NCBI GenBank assembly: GCA_037446115.1
Contig: JBBIJF010000041.1
Location: forward strand, 1 to 29,840
Length of the DNA: 29,840 bases
Source of the DNA: JANWXD01 sp037446115
GTDB taxonomy: Bacteria > Acidobacteriota > Terriglobia > Bryobacterales > Bryobacteraceae
Direction of reading: 5' to 3'
Shown: one piece after another, positions 13,768-21,211 of the stretch
How the letters are laid out: each line of letters starts with the position of its first letter
Numbering within the stretch: position 1 is the first letter of the stretch
Program-made: the position numbers and the translations under genes
The notes under the pieces: generated by a model
The model's database searches: none
What the model was told of the DNA's origin: nothing
What the model saw: the letters and a program-made list of their open reading frames with translations, nothing else

Positions 13768-16700
13768 TCAGAATTCGAAACGCGCCACCACCTGCCCGTT
13801 GCGCTGGCCTCCGGTCGCCAGAGCATTAACGTAGCCGAAGCCCCCGGTAGGTACTCCCTGGGCATTGTAGGTTTGCGTCGCCAGCGGGTTGGCGGAGGTC
13901 GGCATCGGCAGGAAGGTTCGGTTCAACACGTTAAAGAATTCGGCGCGGAATTCCAGGAACATCCGCTCGCGAAGCGGGAAGCGCCGCCCCAGGCTGAGCT
14001 GCTCCGTCACATTGCGCTGCCAGCGGTAGTCGTTGTAAAAGGGCGCCGCAAAGCCCCACTCGCCGGGAGCGGCGTCGACCCAGGCTTTCGGGTTCAGGAC
14101 GAACTCCTTATTGGGATCGATATTGCCGCTGTTCGGGTGCTTGAGAAACAGCGGCTCGCCCGGCACCCGGTTGAATAACGTGTCTTGGAAGATAAGCTGT
14201 CCGAGGTTGTTCCGCGACACCGGCACAGGGATTAACGTGCCGCTGGCGTAGCGCAGAATTCCGCTGAAACGCCAATGGCCGGTGAGGCGGCGGAACCAGC
14301 GAGCCCCGCTGAGTTGGGGCGTCTCGTAGGTAAAGCCAGCGACGAAAACAAAAGGCTGAGAGCTGGCGGTCAACGATTTTTGATTCTTCCGGTTGAACAC
14401 GTTGTTGACGAAGCCGCCGCCGGCTCCGGGGTTGCCGCCGCTCCCGCGGGCGAGTTCCTTCTGCCAGGAAAATGCCGCGGTTAAATCCAGACCGTGAGAA
14501 TAGCGTTTAACAAATTTTACTTGCAGGGAATCATACCAGTTGTTGCCGAGCGGCGCCCACCGCACCGCCAGCCGGTCGTTGTACATGGGGAAGGGGCGCA
14601 GGCTTTGGGCCACCGTGGCGCTGCCGGGGAATCCGGGATAGGGAGGCTTAAAGCCGCGGGAGGCGGCCAGTGCAGAGTCAATGCGCGAGATCAAAAGCTG
14701 GCGGTCGGCCGGGTTGCGCAGATCCAGACCGTAGGCTTGCAGCGTCTCCGGCAGAATCGCATTCATGTTCACCAGATTGTTGGCCTCCAGCCACACGCCG
14801 CGGTTGCCGACGTAGGCGATCTCCAGTGACGTATTCCGGGCCAGCTCGCGCTGAATCGCAATATTCCACTGATTGATGCGCGCCGGGCGCCCGCCGTTGG
14901 GGTCGTTGATCTGGGCGCCCCATGCCGGCGGCACGTTCAACTGGCCGGGTCGCGGAACGATGCCGGGATCGTAGGTGGCCACATAGAGCTCCGCCGGGTC
15001 GTATTGCAGCCCATCCTTCAGCAGGATGGCTGGTTCACCGAAAGCAGGGCTCGCCCACGTCAGAGAGTTGAATCCGACCCCGAGCGTGGAGGAGCCGCCC
15101 GTGACATACCACCAGTTGGACAGTGCGCTATAGGTTATACCCCAGCCCGCGCGGAAGACGGTGGCTTCATTGATCCGGAAGGCCAGACCCAGCCGCGGCC
15201 CCACCGCATAGGGGTAGGTCTTGACGAAGCGGCAGTTGCACCGTCCGGGACCGTAGCCTTCATAAACGATGCCGCCCGGCAGATTACCGGCCGAGGGGTT
15301 GGGCGTCTTGACGCCGATCTGACTGGTGCGGTAGTGCAGCTCGTGTCCCTGACCGGCCAGGTCCCAGCGCAGGCCGTAGTCCAGCGTCAGCCGACGCGTG
15401 ATCTTCCAAGAATCCTGTACGTACAGCGACCAGGCCTTCTTGCGCCATTGCAACGTCCGCGGGGCTGTGACCGTGGCGTCGCTGACCAAACCCAACAAGA
15501 AGCTGGCGTACGGGAAGCCGATCGAGCCGCCTCCGATCGTCGTGCTCTGCAGATACGGGAGCGCCGTCTGCGTCCGGCCGAAGTTGAGATGCCCCTGCGA
15601 CTGATAGTAGTTGTTGTCCGTCCAGACTTCCTGCTTGAACTCACCGCCGATTTTGTAAGTGTGGTTGTTGCGGACATAGGTCATGCTCACCACACCGGTG
15701 GCTTTGTCGTTGTAGTACAGGCCGGCGGTGTTGGGTCCGAGCTGATTTTGCAGGCCGCCTGTATTCGTGTTCATCGCACTGATGTAAGGGAAGCCCACGC
15801 CGGTGGCGCTGCCCTTGAAGCCGATCCCGCTGAGGACGTCATAGCGCAGTACGCCCGGCGGCGAGCTGTCCGGGTTATGGAAGCGCAGATACCCGGCTCC
15901 CAGATGGAGCAGCATTGTGGGTGTGAGGGAGTGGTCGTAATTGAGCCGCGTGGTGTGGCCGTAGATCTTCTGATCCCGCCGGGCGGTAATAGGCTCAGGC
16001 AAACCGTCCTGGCCGGTGATCTGGTCCGTTTTTTGAACCGACCAGTAACCGGACAGCCGCGCCGCGCTGGACAGGTAATGGTCAATCTTCACGGCGGGGA
16101 TCGCCTGGTTTCGATGGTTCGAGATGTCCGGGAGCCAGTTGTTGATGATCTCGGAACTCTGAGGACGGGGGATCAGCCCCTGGATTTTCACGGCGACCGG
16201 ATCCAGGCGGGCCGTGGGGATCACGAAATTCGGAAAAACGTCCCGCACAAGCTGCCCGTTCACGTTGCGCTGCGTCAGCGGATCGTAGATCGCATTCTCC
16301 AGGATGGGACGGCCGAGGGGGTCCGTGCCTAACACTCGGCCGGTGGTCGCCGTGGCGAAATTGCCTTGCCGGTAAGCCTCGGTGGGCACGGTGACCGGCG
16401 TGGCCGTGGAACGAATCTTGTTGCGGTACATCTCCAGGTTGAAGAAAAAGAAAGTGCGGTCCCGTCCGTTGTACCACTTGGGGAGGTAGACCGGGCCTCC
16501 CACGGTGAACCCGAAGTCGTGCTTACGGTTTCGGGGTTTCGGGAAGCGGTTGGGGTCGCGAAAATGCTGGCGTGCGTCCAGCGCCTCGTTGGTCATGTAA
16601 TCGTAGGCGCTGCCGTGGAGTTGGTTGGTACCGCTTTTAATGGTGAAGTTGAACAGGCCGCCCAGCACCTGGCCAAACTCCGCCGAGAAGTTTGACGTCT

Positions 16701-17361
16701 GCATGGTAAATTCGCTCACGGTCTCCACGGAGGCGGCCGCCACCGTGCTGGTCCACACCGTATCGTTCGAGCTGGTGACGTCCTGCCCCTCCAGGTAGAT
16801 CTTGAAGGCGCCGCCGGGCATACCGTTGACCGCCGCCCGTTCGTTGGTGCCCGAAACGCCGGGCGAGAGGACGATGAAGCTGAGCCAGTTGCGAATCGAG
16901 CCGACGCTGCCGCCCCCGCCGCCGAAGTTGAGCGGCAAGGAATTGAAGCGCTCGCCGCTGATGGTCACGCTTTGTTCGGCGTTTTCGGTCCGCAGCAACG
17001 GCGCGGCGGCACTGACTTCGACCGATTCGGTGACCGCGCCGACTTCCAGGGTCACGTCCAGCCGTGTGACCTGCGCCACCTGAACCTGCACCTCGCGGAG
17101 CGTGATCAGTTTGAATCCTGGCGCCTGGACGGTCAGTTCATATTTGCCGGCCGGCAAGCTCGGCAAAGTGAAGTTCCCGGTTTCCGTGGTGACAGTCTCG
17201 TGCGAGGTACCCGTTGCCAGATTGCGCGCCGCCACCCTTGCGCCGGGGACGACCGCGGCGGCCGGGTCCAGCACCGTGCCGGTGATCACACCACGGTCGC
17301 TCTGGCCCAAACCGGATACCGCAAACGCGGCGGTGAACATGACAACCAGCGTGGCTCTCAT
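13768..17361 (-). CDS. Oar-like TonB-dependent outer-membrane receptor
   Basis: This 1197-residue protein has a signal peptide (MRATLVVMFTAAFAVSGLGQ). A carboxypeptidase-regulatory-like (CarboxypepD_reg) domain follows over about 25-105, with GVITGTVLDPAAAVVPGARV and KYELTVQAPGF as landmarks. Then come a plug domain and a long beta-barrel ending in the aromatic residue of ARFEF. This architecture is typical of Oar-type receptors that are abundant in Acidobacteria. They are thought to import oligosaccharides or other large ligands using TonB energy. I chose ATG 17361 because AGGGAGGG lies just upstream and the signal peptide then starts the protein; the frame is open to 17436. It heads an operon with two glycosidases, and no SusD-like partner is encoded nearby. 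A promoter (GTGACA, 17 nt, TAGAAT) lies upstream. Confidence 0.9.
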   Translation of the reverse strand: MRATLVVMFTAAFAVSGLGQSDRGVITGTVLDPAAAVVPGARVAARNLATGTSHETVTTETGNFTLPSLPAGKYELTVQAPGFKLITLREVQVQVAQVTRLDVTLEVGAVTESVEVSAAAPLLRTENAEQSVTISGERFNSLPLNFGGGGGSVGSIRNWLSFIVLSPGVSGTNERAAVNGMPGGAFKIYLEGQDVTSSNDTVWTSTVAAASVETVSEFTMQTSNFSAEFGQVLGGLFNFTIKSGTNQLHGSAYDYMTNEALDARQHFRDPNRFPKPRNRKHDFGFTVGGPVYLPKWYNGRDRTFFFFNLEMYRNKIRSTATPVTVPTEAYRQGNFATATTGRVLGTDPLGRPILENAIYDPLTQRNVNGQLVRDVFPNFVIPTARLDPVAVKIQGLIPRPQSSEIINNWLPDISNHRNQAIPAVKIDHYLSSAARLSGYWSVQKTDQITGQDGLPEPITARRDQKIYGHTTRLNYDHSLTPTMLLHLGAGYLRFHNPDSSPPGVLRYDVLSGIGFKGSATGVGFPYISAMNTNTGGLQNQLGPNTAGLYYNDKATGVVSMTYVRNNHTYKIGGEFKQEVWTDNNYYQSQGHLNFGRTQTALPYLQSTTIGGGSIGFPYASFLLGLVSDATVTAPRTLQWRKKAWSLYVQDSWKITRRLTLDYGLRWDLAGQGHELHYRTSQIGVKTPNPSAGNLPGGIVYEGYGPGRCNCRFVKTYPYAVGPRLGLAFRINEATVFRAGWGITYSALSNWWYVTGGSSTLGVGFNSLTWASPAFGEPAILLKDGLQYDPAELYVATYDPGIVPRPGQLNVPPAWGAQINDPNGGRPARINQWNIAIQRELARNTSLEIAYVGNRGVWLEANNLVNMNAILPETLQAYGLDLRNPADRQLLISRIDSALAASRGFKPPYPGFPGSATVAQSLRPFPMYNDRLAVRWAPLGNNWYDSLQVKFVKRYSHGLDLTAAFSWQKELARGSGGNPGAGGGFVNNVFNRKNQKSLTASSQPFVFVAGFTYETPQLSGARWFRRLTGHWRFSGILRYASGTLIPVPVSRNNLGQLIFQDTLFNRVPGEPLFLKHPNSGNIDPNKEFVLNPKAWVDAAPGEWGFAAPFYNDYRWQRNVTEQLSLGRRFPLRERMFLEFRAEFFNVLNRTFLPMPTSANPLATQTYNAQGVPTGGFGYVNALATGGQRNGQVVARFEF

Positions 17362-17454
17362 GGCTCGCCCTCCCTGGGGGATTCGCCGGCGTCGTTGTGC
17401 AACGCGGGTGAGAACCTGCTGCCAGCGCTCGCCCACGCGCGTGCCGGCACATTG

Positions 17455-17483
17455 ATTCTATGAACAACCAGCGGCTTTGTCAC
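17455..17483 (-). promoter_or_regulatory. Sigma-70-type promoter of receptor-glycosidase operon
   Basis: On the minus strand GTGACA (17478-17483) and TAGAAT (17455-17460) are separated by exactly 17 bp. They match the -35 and -10 consensus at five of six positions each. The transcript would start near 17448, leaving a leader of about 87 nt before the ATG at 17361. Confidence 0.6.
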
Positions 17484-17487
17484 CCAA

Positions 17488-17516
17488 CCAAAGTTTGGGG
17501 GAGCCCGTATTACGGG
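17488..17516. promoter_or_regulatory. Two tandem palindromes between divergent promoters
   Basis: CCAAAGTTTGG (17488-17498) and CCCGTATTACGGG (17504-17516) are each perfect palindromes around a central base, with centres 17 bp apart. They lie between the -35 box of the receptor operon and the -10 box of the regulator gene. Relative to the predicted receptor start near 17448 the centres are at about -45 and -62, usual positions for activators. The adjacent LuxR-type regulator is the natural candidate ligand, but this is inferred. Confidence 0.45.
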
Positions 17517-17520
17517 AGTG

Positions 17521-17526
17521 TATAAT
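17521..17526 (+). promoter_or_regulatory. Consensus -10 box of the response regulator gene
   Basis: TATAAT is a perfect -10 match, 38 nt before the GTG at 17564. No good -35 box is present at 16-18 bp spacing; the expected site is occupied by the flank of the CCCGTATTACGGG palindrome. This suggests control by a bound regulator. Confidence 0.5.
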
Positions 17527-17563
17527 CGGGGGGACTGTCGAGCCGGTTTATCGGGAGGTAGGG

Positions 17564-18196
17564 GTGCCGGAGAGCCATTGCATCCGGGTTGCCATAGTGG
17601 ACGATCACCCGGTGGTTCGCTTCGGCCTGGCGGCCATCATCAACTTGCAGCCGGATATGGAGGTGGTCGCCCAAGCCGGCACGGGCGAGGAGGCTTGCAG
17701 CAGCTTCCTACGCCACCCCATCGATGTGGTGCTCATTGACCTACGCCTTCCCGATACGAGCGGAGTGGAGGTGATACGGAAGCTGCGCAAAGCCAACCCA
17801 AAACTTCGTTTTCTCGTGCTGACGATCTACGACGGCGATGAAGATATCCACCGGGCTCTGGAGGCGGGTGCGCAAGCCTATCTGTTGAAGGCGATGTCCC
17901 ACACCGAACTTGTGAACGCCATCCGCACGGTCCATGCCGGGGCGAAGTTCTTGCCGGCCTCCATATCCCGGCGGCTGGCCGAGCGTCCTCCGGGCCCGGC
18001 ACTGAGTACACGGGAGCTCGAGGTTCTGGAGCTCGTGGCGAAGGGTCTTTCCAACAGAGAAATCGGCGAAGCGCTGGGGATTAGCGAAGCGACTGTGAAG
18101 TGGCACTTGAACATCATTTTCAGCCGCCTCAACGTGAGCGATCGCACCCAAGCCACGGTCGTCGCTCTACAGCGAGGCATCGTCCAGCTGCAGTGA
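17564..18196 (+). CDS. NarL/FixJ (LuxR-type) response regulator
   Basis: This 210-residue DNA-binding response regulator has a receiver domain over about residues 8-125, with the acidic pair Asp13-Asp14, phospho-acceptor Asp59 (VLIDLRLPD), Thr87 and Lys109. A LuxR-type helix-turn-helix follows at about 144-205 (STRELEVLELVAKGLSNREIG, then ISEATVKWHLNIIFSRLNV). The GTG at 17564 is chosen because GGGAGGT lies 4-10 nt upstream and follows the -10 box at a sensible distance; the frame is open to 17477. Its stop overlaps the start of the kinase gene (GTGA), so they form a two-component pair. It diverges from the receptor-glycosidase operon and probably activates it. Confidence 0.93.
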   Translation: MPESHCIRVAIVDDHPVVRFGLAAIINLQPDMEVVAQAGTGEEACSSFLRHPIDVVLIDLRLPDTSGVEVIRKLRKANPKLRFLVLTIYDGDEDIHRALEAGAQAYLLKAMSHTELVNAIRTVHAGAKFLPASISRRLAERPPGPALSTRELEVLELVAKGLSNREIGEALGISEATVKWHLNIIFSRLNVSDRTQATVVALQRGIVQLQ

Positions 18197-21189
18197 GAAC
18201 TCCAGGGCTCCGTCCGAGTGGGCGTCAGAAACAAACGGCCGCCCTGTGGGTAGTGCTGATCGTATGCGGATGGGGCCGCCCTGCCATGGCGGGAGCCGAC
18301 TTTCCCTACAGTCTTCGCGTATGGCAGAGTCCGGACGGACTGCCGGAGGACTTCGCTCAATCCATTTCCCAAACGCAGGACGGATACTTGTGGATTGGCA
18401 CGAGCGGCGGTCTGGTGCGCTTCGACGGCGTACGCTTCACGGTCTTCAACCACACCACGGAGCCACTCTTCAACGACGACAGCATCTACTCGCTGCGGGC
18501 GGCGCGCGACGGCTCGTTGTGGATCGGCTCCGAAGGGGGAGGGCTGCTTCGCTACCAGCGAGGACAGTTCTCTTCTTATGGCGCTCCGCAAGGCTTGACG
18601 AACCGCTTCGTGCGCGTCATCTACGAGGACCGCGCGGGTCAGCTCTGGATTGGAACGGATAAGGGTTTGTTTCGGCTCTCCGGGCACAGGCTGGTGCGCG
18701 TAGACGGTCGTGACGGCATCCCCGGCATCAACGTCCATGCAATTTGTGAAGATGCGCGCGGAAGGCTGCTGGTGGGCGGCTGGGGCCTGCTGGTTTTGGA
18801 GGGTGGGAAATATACCTACTACACCTCCACCGAAAGCCTGGCGGACAACAGCATCCGGACATTGCTGCAGGCCTCCGACGGCGCGCTGTGGATCGGAACC
18901 ATCTCCGGACTGCGGCGATTGCCGCAAGGGCTGGAGGGAAACCCGTTCCATGCACGGCGTCTGCTCAGCGGCGTCAATGTTAGTGTCCTGATGGAGAGCC
19001 GCGACCGAAACGTGTGGGTAGGTACGTACGGCCACGGGTTGTTCCAATATCAGGGGAAACACCGCAGCCGCTTGTCGGCGCCCACGCCGTTGCCGCACAA
19101 CAACGTCCTGGCGCTGTTCGAGGACAACGAAGAGAATGTCTGGATCGGCACGCAAGGGGGACTGCTGCGCCTCAGCCCCAGCGCCGCCACGATCCTTACG
19201 ACCCGCGACGCGGTGCCCCAGAGCATCAACGCGGTGTACGAGGACCGGGGCGGCGAACTGCTTGTGGCGGCCTTGAACGGGAAGCTGTATCGCGTCAACG
19301 GGGAATGGCTCGAGCCGTTTCCGCTACCCTACAGCATCATGAACCTCCGCTACCGCAATGCGTTCCGCGACTCCAGAGGCGCGCTCTGGCTGGGCACCGA
19401 CGGCCAAGGCGTTGTCAGATTGTCGCCGGCGGGAGTGGAGCGCTACACGATGCGGCAAGGGCTCGTCAACGACTTTGTCCGGGCCTTTTGCGAGGATTCC
19501 GGCGGTGCCGTGTGGATCGGCACCGACGGAGGCCTGAGCCGATGGGCCGAGGGACGGATTCAGAACTACGATGCCGCTTCGGGGTTAGTGTATGGCAGCA
19601 TTCGCTTTCTTCAGGTGAGCCGGGACGGCGCACTCTGGGTGGGAACAGACGGAGGAGTGAGCCGGCTGCGGGGCGGGCGTTTCGAAGCGGACGGCCTGCT
19701 CGAAACGCTGCGGGGAAAGAAAGCCTGGGCGATGCACGAGGACGCCGAAGGCGGGTTGTGGATTGGGACGCACGGTCATGGCCTTTTTCTACTGAAACGT
19801 GGGACCGTGGCCCGGATCACGACCGCTCAGGGGCTGCCGAGCAGCAAGATTCACTACATTGCAGAGGACCGCCAAGGCCATCTGTGGATGAGCACGCCGG
19901 GCGGCGTGATCGCGGCGGCCCGCCGCGAGCTCGAGTCGCTGGCCCGCGGGGAGGTGCGACAGATTCCCCTGCGCGTATACGGGATGTCGGAGGGCTTAGG
20001 CACCACGCAAATGATCGGCGGCGTACAACCGGCCGGGGTGATGACCGGCCGCGGGGAGCTGTGGCTTCCGTCAACCAAAGGGCTGGTCCGTGTCCGTCCC
20101 GTGATCCGCACGACCGCGGAGCCGCCGCCGCTGCGCATCGAGGCAGTATACGCCGATGACCGTCCGGCACCCGTCACGGATCCGCTCTGGCTCGGTCCGG
20201 GTGAAGGGAAGCTCGAGATTCACTACACCGCGATTCGTCTGCGCTCCCCGGAGCGGTTGCGGTTCCGCTACTGGATGGAAGGCTTCGACCACAACTGGAC
20301 CGAAGCAGGAGGGAGGCGCGTGGCGTATTACACGAACATGCCTCCGGGAAACTATCGCTTTCGCGTGGCCGCCTACGAGATCAACGAACCGGGAAGCGCG
20401 ACGGAGCAGGTGATCCAGGTTCAGTGGCGGCCGCACTTTTATCAAACCGCGTGGTTCCTCGGCTTCTGCGGTCTGGGCTCAGCCGGTCTGGCAGGGCTTC
20501 TGTACTGGCTGCACATTCGCAGTCTGCGCCAGCGCTTCGCCGCCGTGCTGGAAGAGCGCAGCCGCCTTGCGCGGGAGATGCACGACACGCTGATTCAGGG
20601 CTGCGTCGGACTGTCCGCCCTGCTGGAGGCGGCTTCTCATGCTCACGACGTGTCTCCGGCCACGAGCAAGGAGTTGCTGGAACGGGCGCGGCAGGAAGCT
20701 CGGTCCACCGTCGAGGAGGCGCGCCGCGCCGTCTGGAATTTGCGCCAGGCCGCCGGCGCCCGGGAAGATCTCGGCAAAGCGCTCAGCCGGCTGGCTCGCC
20801 AGGTAGGCATCGAGACCGGCATCCCGGTCCAGTTCGAGGCGAACGGGGGCACGGTTCCGATAGACGCCGAACGGATGCGAAATCTGTTGCTGGTGGTGCG
20901 GGAGGCCTTGCAGAACGCAGCCCGTCACGGCGCGCCGCGTGTGCTGCGCGTGTGGCTCGGATGCGCCGGCAGACGCGTCCGTGTCCGCGTGGCGGACGAC
21001 GGCTGCGGCTTTGATCCCGCTGAAGTCACGGCGGCGGACGGCCAGCGTTACGGTCTGGTGGGCATGAAGGAACGGGTCCTGCAAATGGGGGGAGAGATCG
21101 TTGTGGACAGCACGCCCGGACGGGGGACGGAGGTGCGCATCGAAGTCCCGATCCGAAGCCGCGCTCGACGCAATGAGCCGTCCGGATGA
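18193..21189 (+). CDS. Sensor histidine kinase with 14 propeller repeats
   Basis: This 998-residue membrane kinase pairs with the upstream regulator. After an N-terminal hydrophobic signal (about residues 14-32) come 14 two-component-regulator-propeller repeats with the core LWIGT-x-GGL, which would fold as two seven-bladed propellers in the periplasm. A Y_Y_Y domain (about 680-745), one transmembrane helix (about 752-775) and a HisKA_3 helix with phospho-acceptor His797 in REMHDTLIQG follow. The ATPase domain shows VREALQNAARHG (N box), DDGCGFD and YGLVGMKERV. The GTG start at 18193 overlaps the regulator stop as GTGA; the frame is open upstream to 18100, inside the regulator gene. Similar periplasmic propellers in Bacteroides hybrid systems bind glycan fragments. 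Here the regulator is separate and of the LuxR type. Confidence 0.93.
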   Translation: MRTPGLRPSGRQKQTAALWVVLIVCGWGRPAMAGADFPYSLRVWQSPDGLPEDFAQSISQTQDGYLWIGTSGGLVRFDGVRFTVFNHTTEPLFNDDSIYSLRAARDGSLWIGSEGGGLLRYQRGQFSSYGAPQGLTNRFVRVIYEDRAGQLWIGTDKGLFRLSGHRLVRVDGRDGIPGINVHAICEDARGRLLVGGWGLLVLEGGKYTYYTSTESLADNSIRTLLQASDGALWIGTISGLRRLPQGLEGNPFHARRLLSGVNVSVLMESRDRNVWVGTYGHGLFQYQGKHRSRLSAPTPLPHNNVLALFEDNEENVWIGTQGGLLRLSPSAATILTTRDAVPQSINAVYEDRGGELLVAALNGKLYRVNGEWLEPFPLPYSIMNLRYRNAFRDSRGALWLGTDGQGVVRLSPAGVERYTMRQGLVNDFVRAFCEDSGGAVWIGTDGGLSRWAEGRIQNYDAASGLVYGSIRFLQVSRDGALWVGTDGGVSRLRGGRFEADGLLETLRGKKAWAMHEDAEGGLWIGTHGHGLFLLKRGTVARITTAQGLPSSKIHYIAEDRQGHLWMSTPGGVIAAARRELESLARGEVRQIPLRVYGMSEGLGTTQMIGGVQPAGVMTGRGELWLPSTKGLVRVRPVIRTTAEPPPLRIEAVYADDRPAPVTDPLWLGPGEGKLEIHYTAIRLRSPERLRFRYWMEGFDHNWTEAGGRRVAYYTNMPPGNYRFRVAAYEINEPGSATEQVIQVQWRPHFYQTAWFLGFCGLGSAGLAGLLYWLHIRSLRQRFAAVLEERSRLAREMHDTLIQGCVGLSALLEAASHAHDVSPATSKELLERARQEARSTVEEARRAVWNLRQAAGAREDLGKALSRLARQVGIETGIPVQFEANGGTVPIDAERMRNLLLVVREALQNAARHGAPRVLRVWLGCAGRRVRVRVADDGCGFDPAEVTAADGQRYGLVGMKERVLQMGGEIVVDSTPGRGTEVRIEVPIRSRARRNEPSG

Positions 21190-21211
21190 GTCGCCCGGAT
21201 CCGGCTGCGGT

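Noticed and set aside
12620..13834. 404-residue plus-strand frame antisense to the GH5-like gene
   Set aside because: No motif or ribosome binding site. The minus strand has a signal peptide and GH-A catalytic motifs.
15004..16332. 442-residue plus-strand open frame antisense to the TonB receptor
   Set aside because: It has no recognisable motif, and the opposite strand carries a well-supported receptor over the same bases.
18193..21189. Treating the kinase as a Bacteroides-type hybrid two-component system
   Set aside because: No receiver or AraC-type domain follows the ATPase domain; the response regulator is a separate upstream gene.
21182..21204. CCGGAT/ATCCGG hairpin at the end of the kinase gene as a terminator
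   Set aside because: The stem is only 6 bp with an 11-nt loop, it includes the stop codon, and no T-tract follows. It is too weak to list as a feature.
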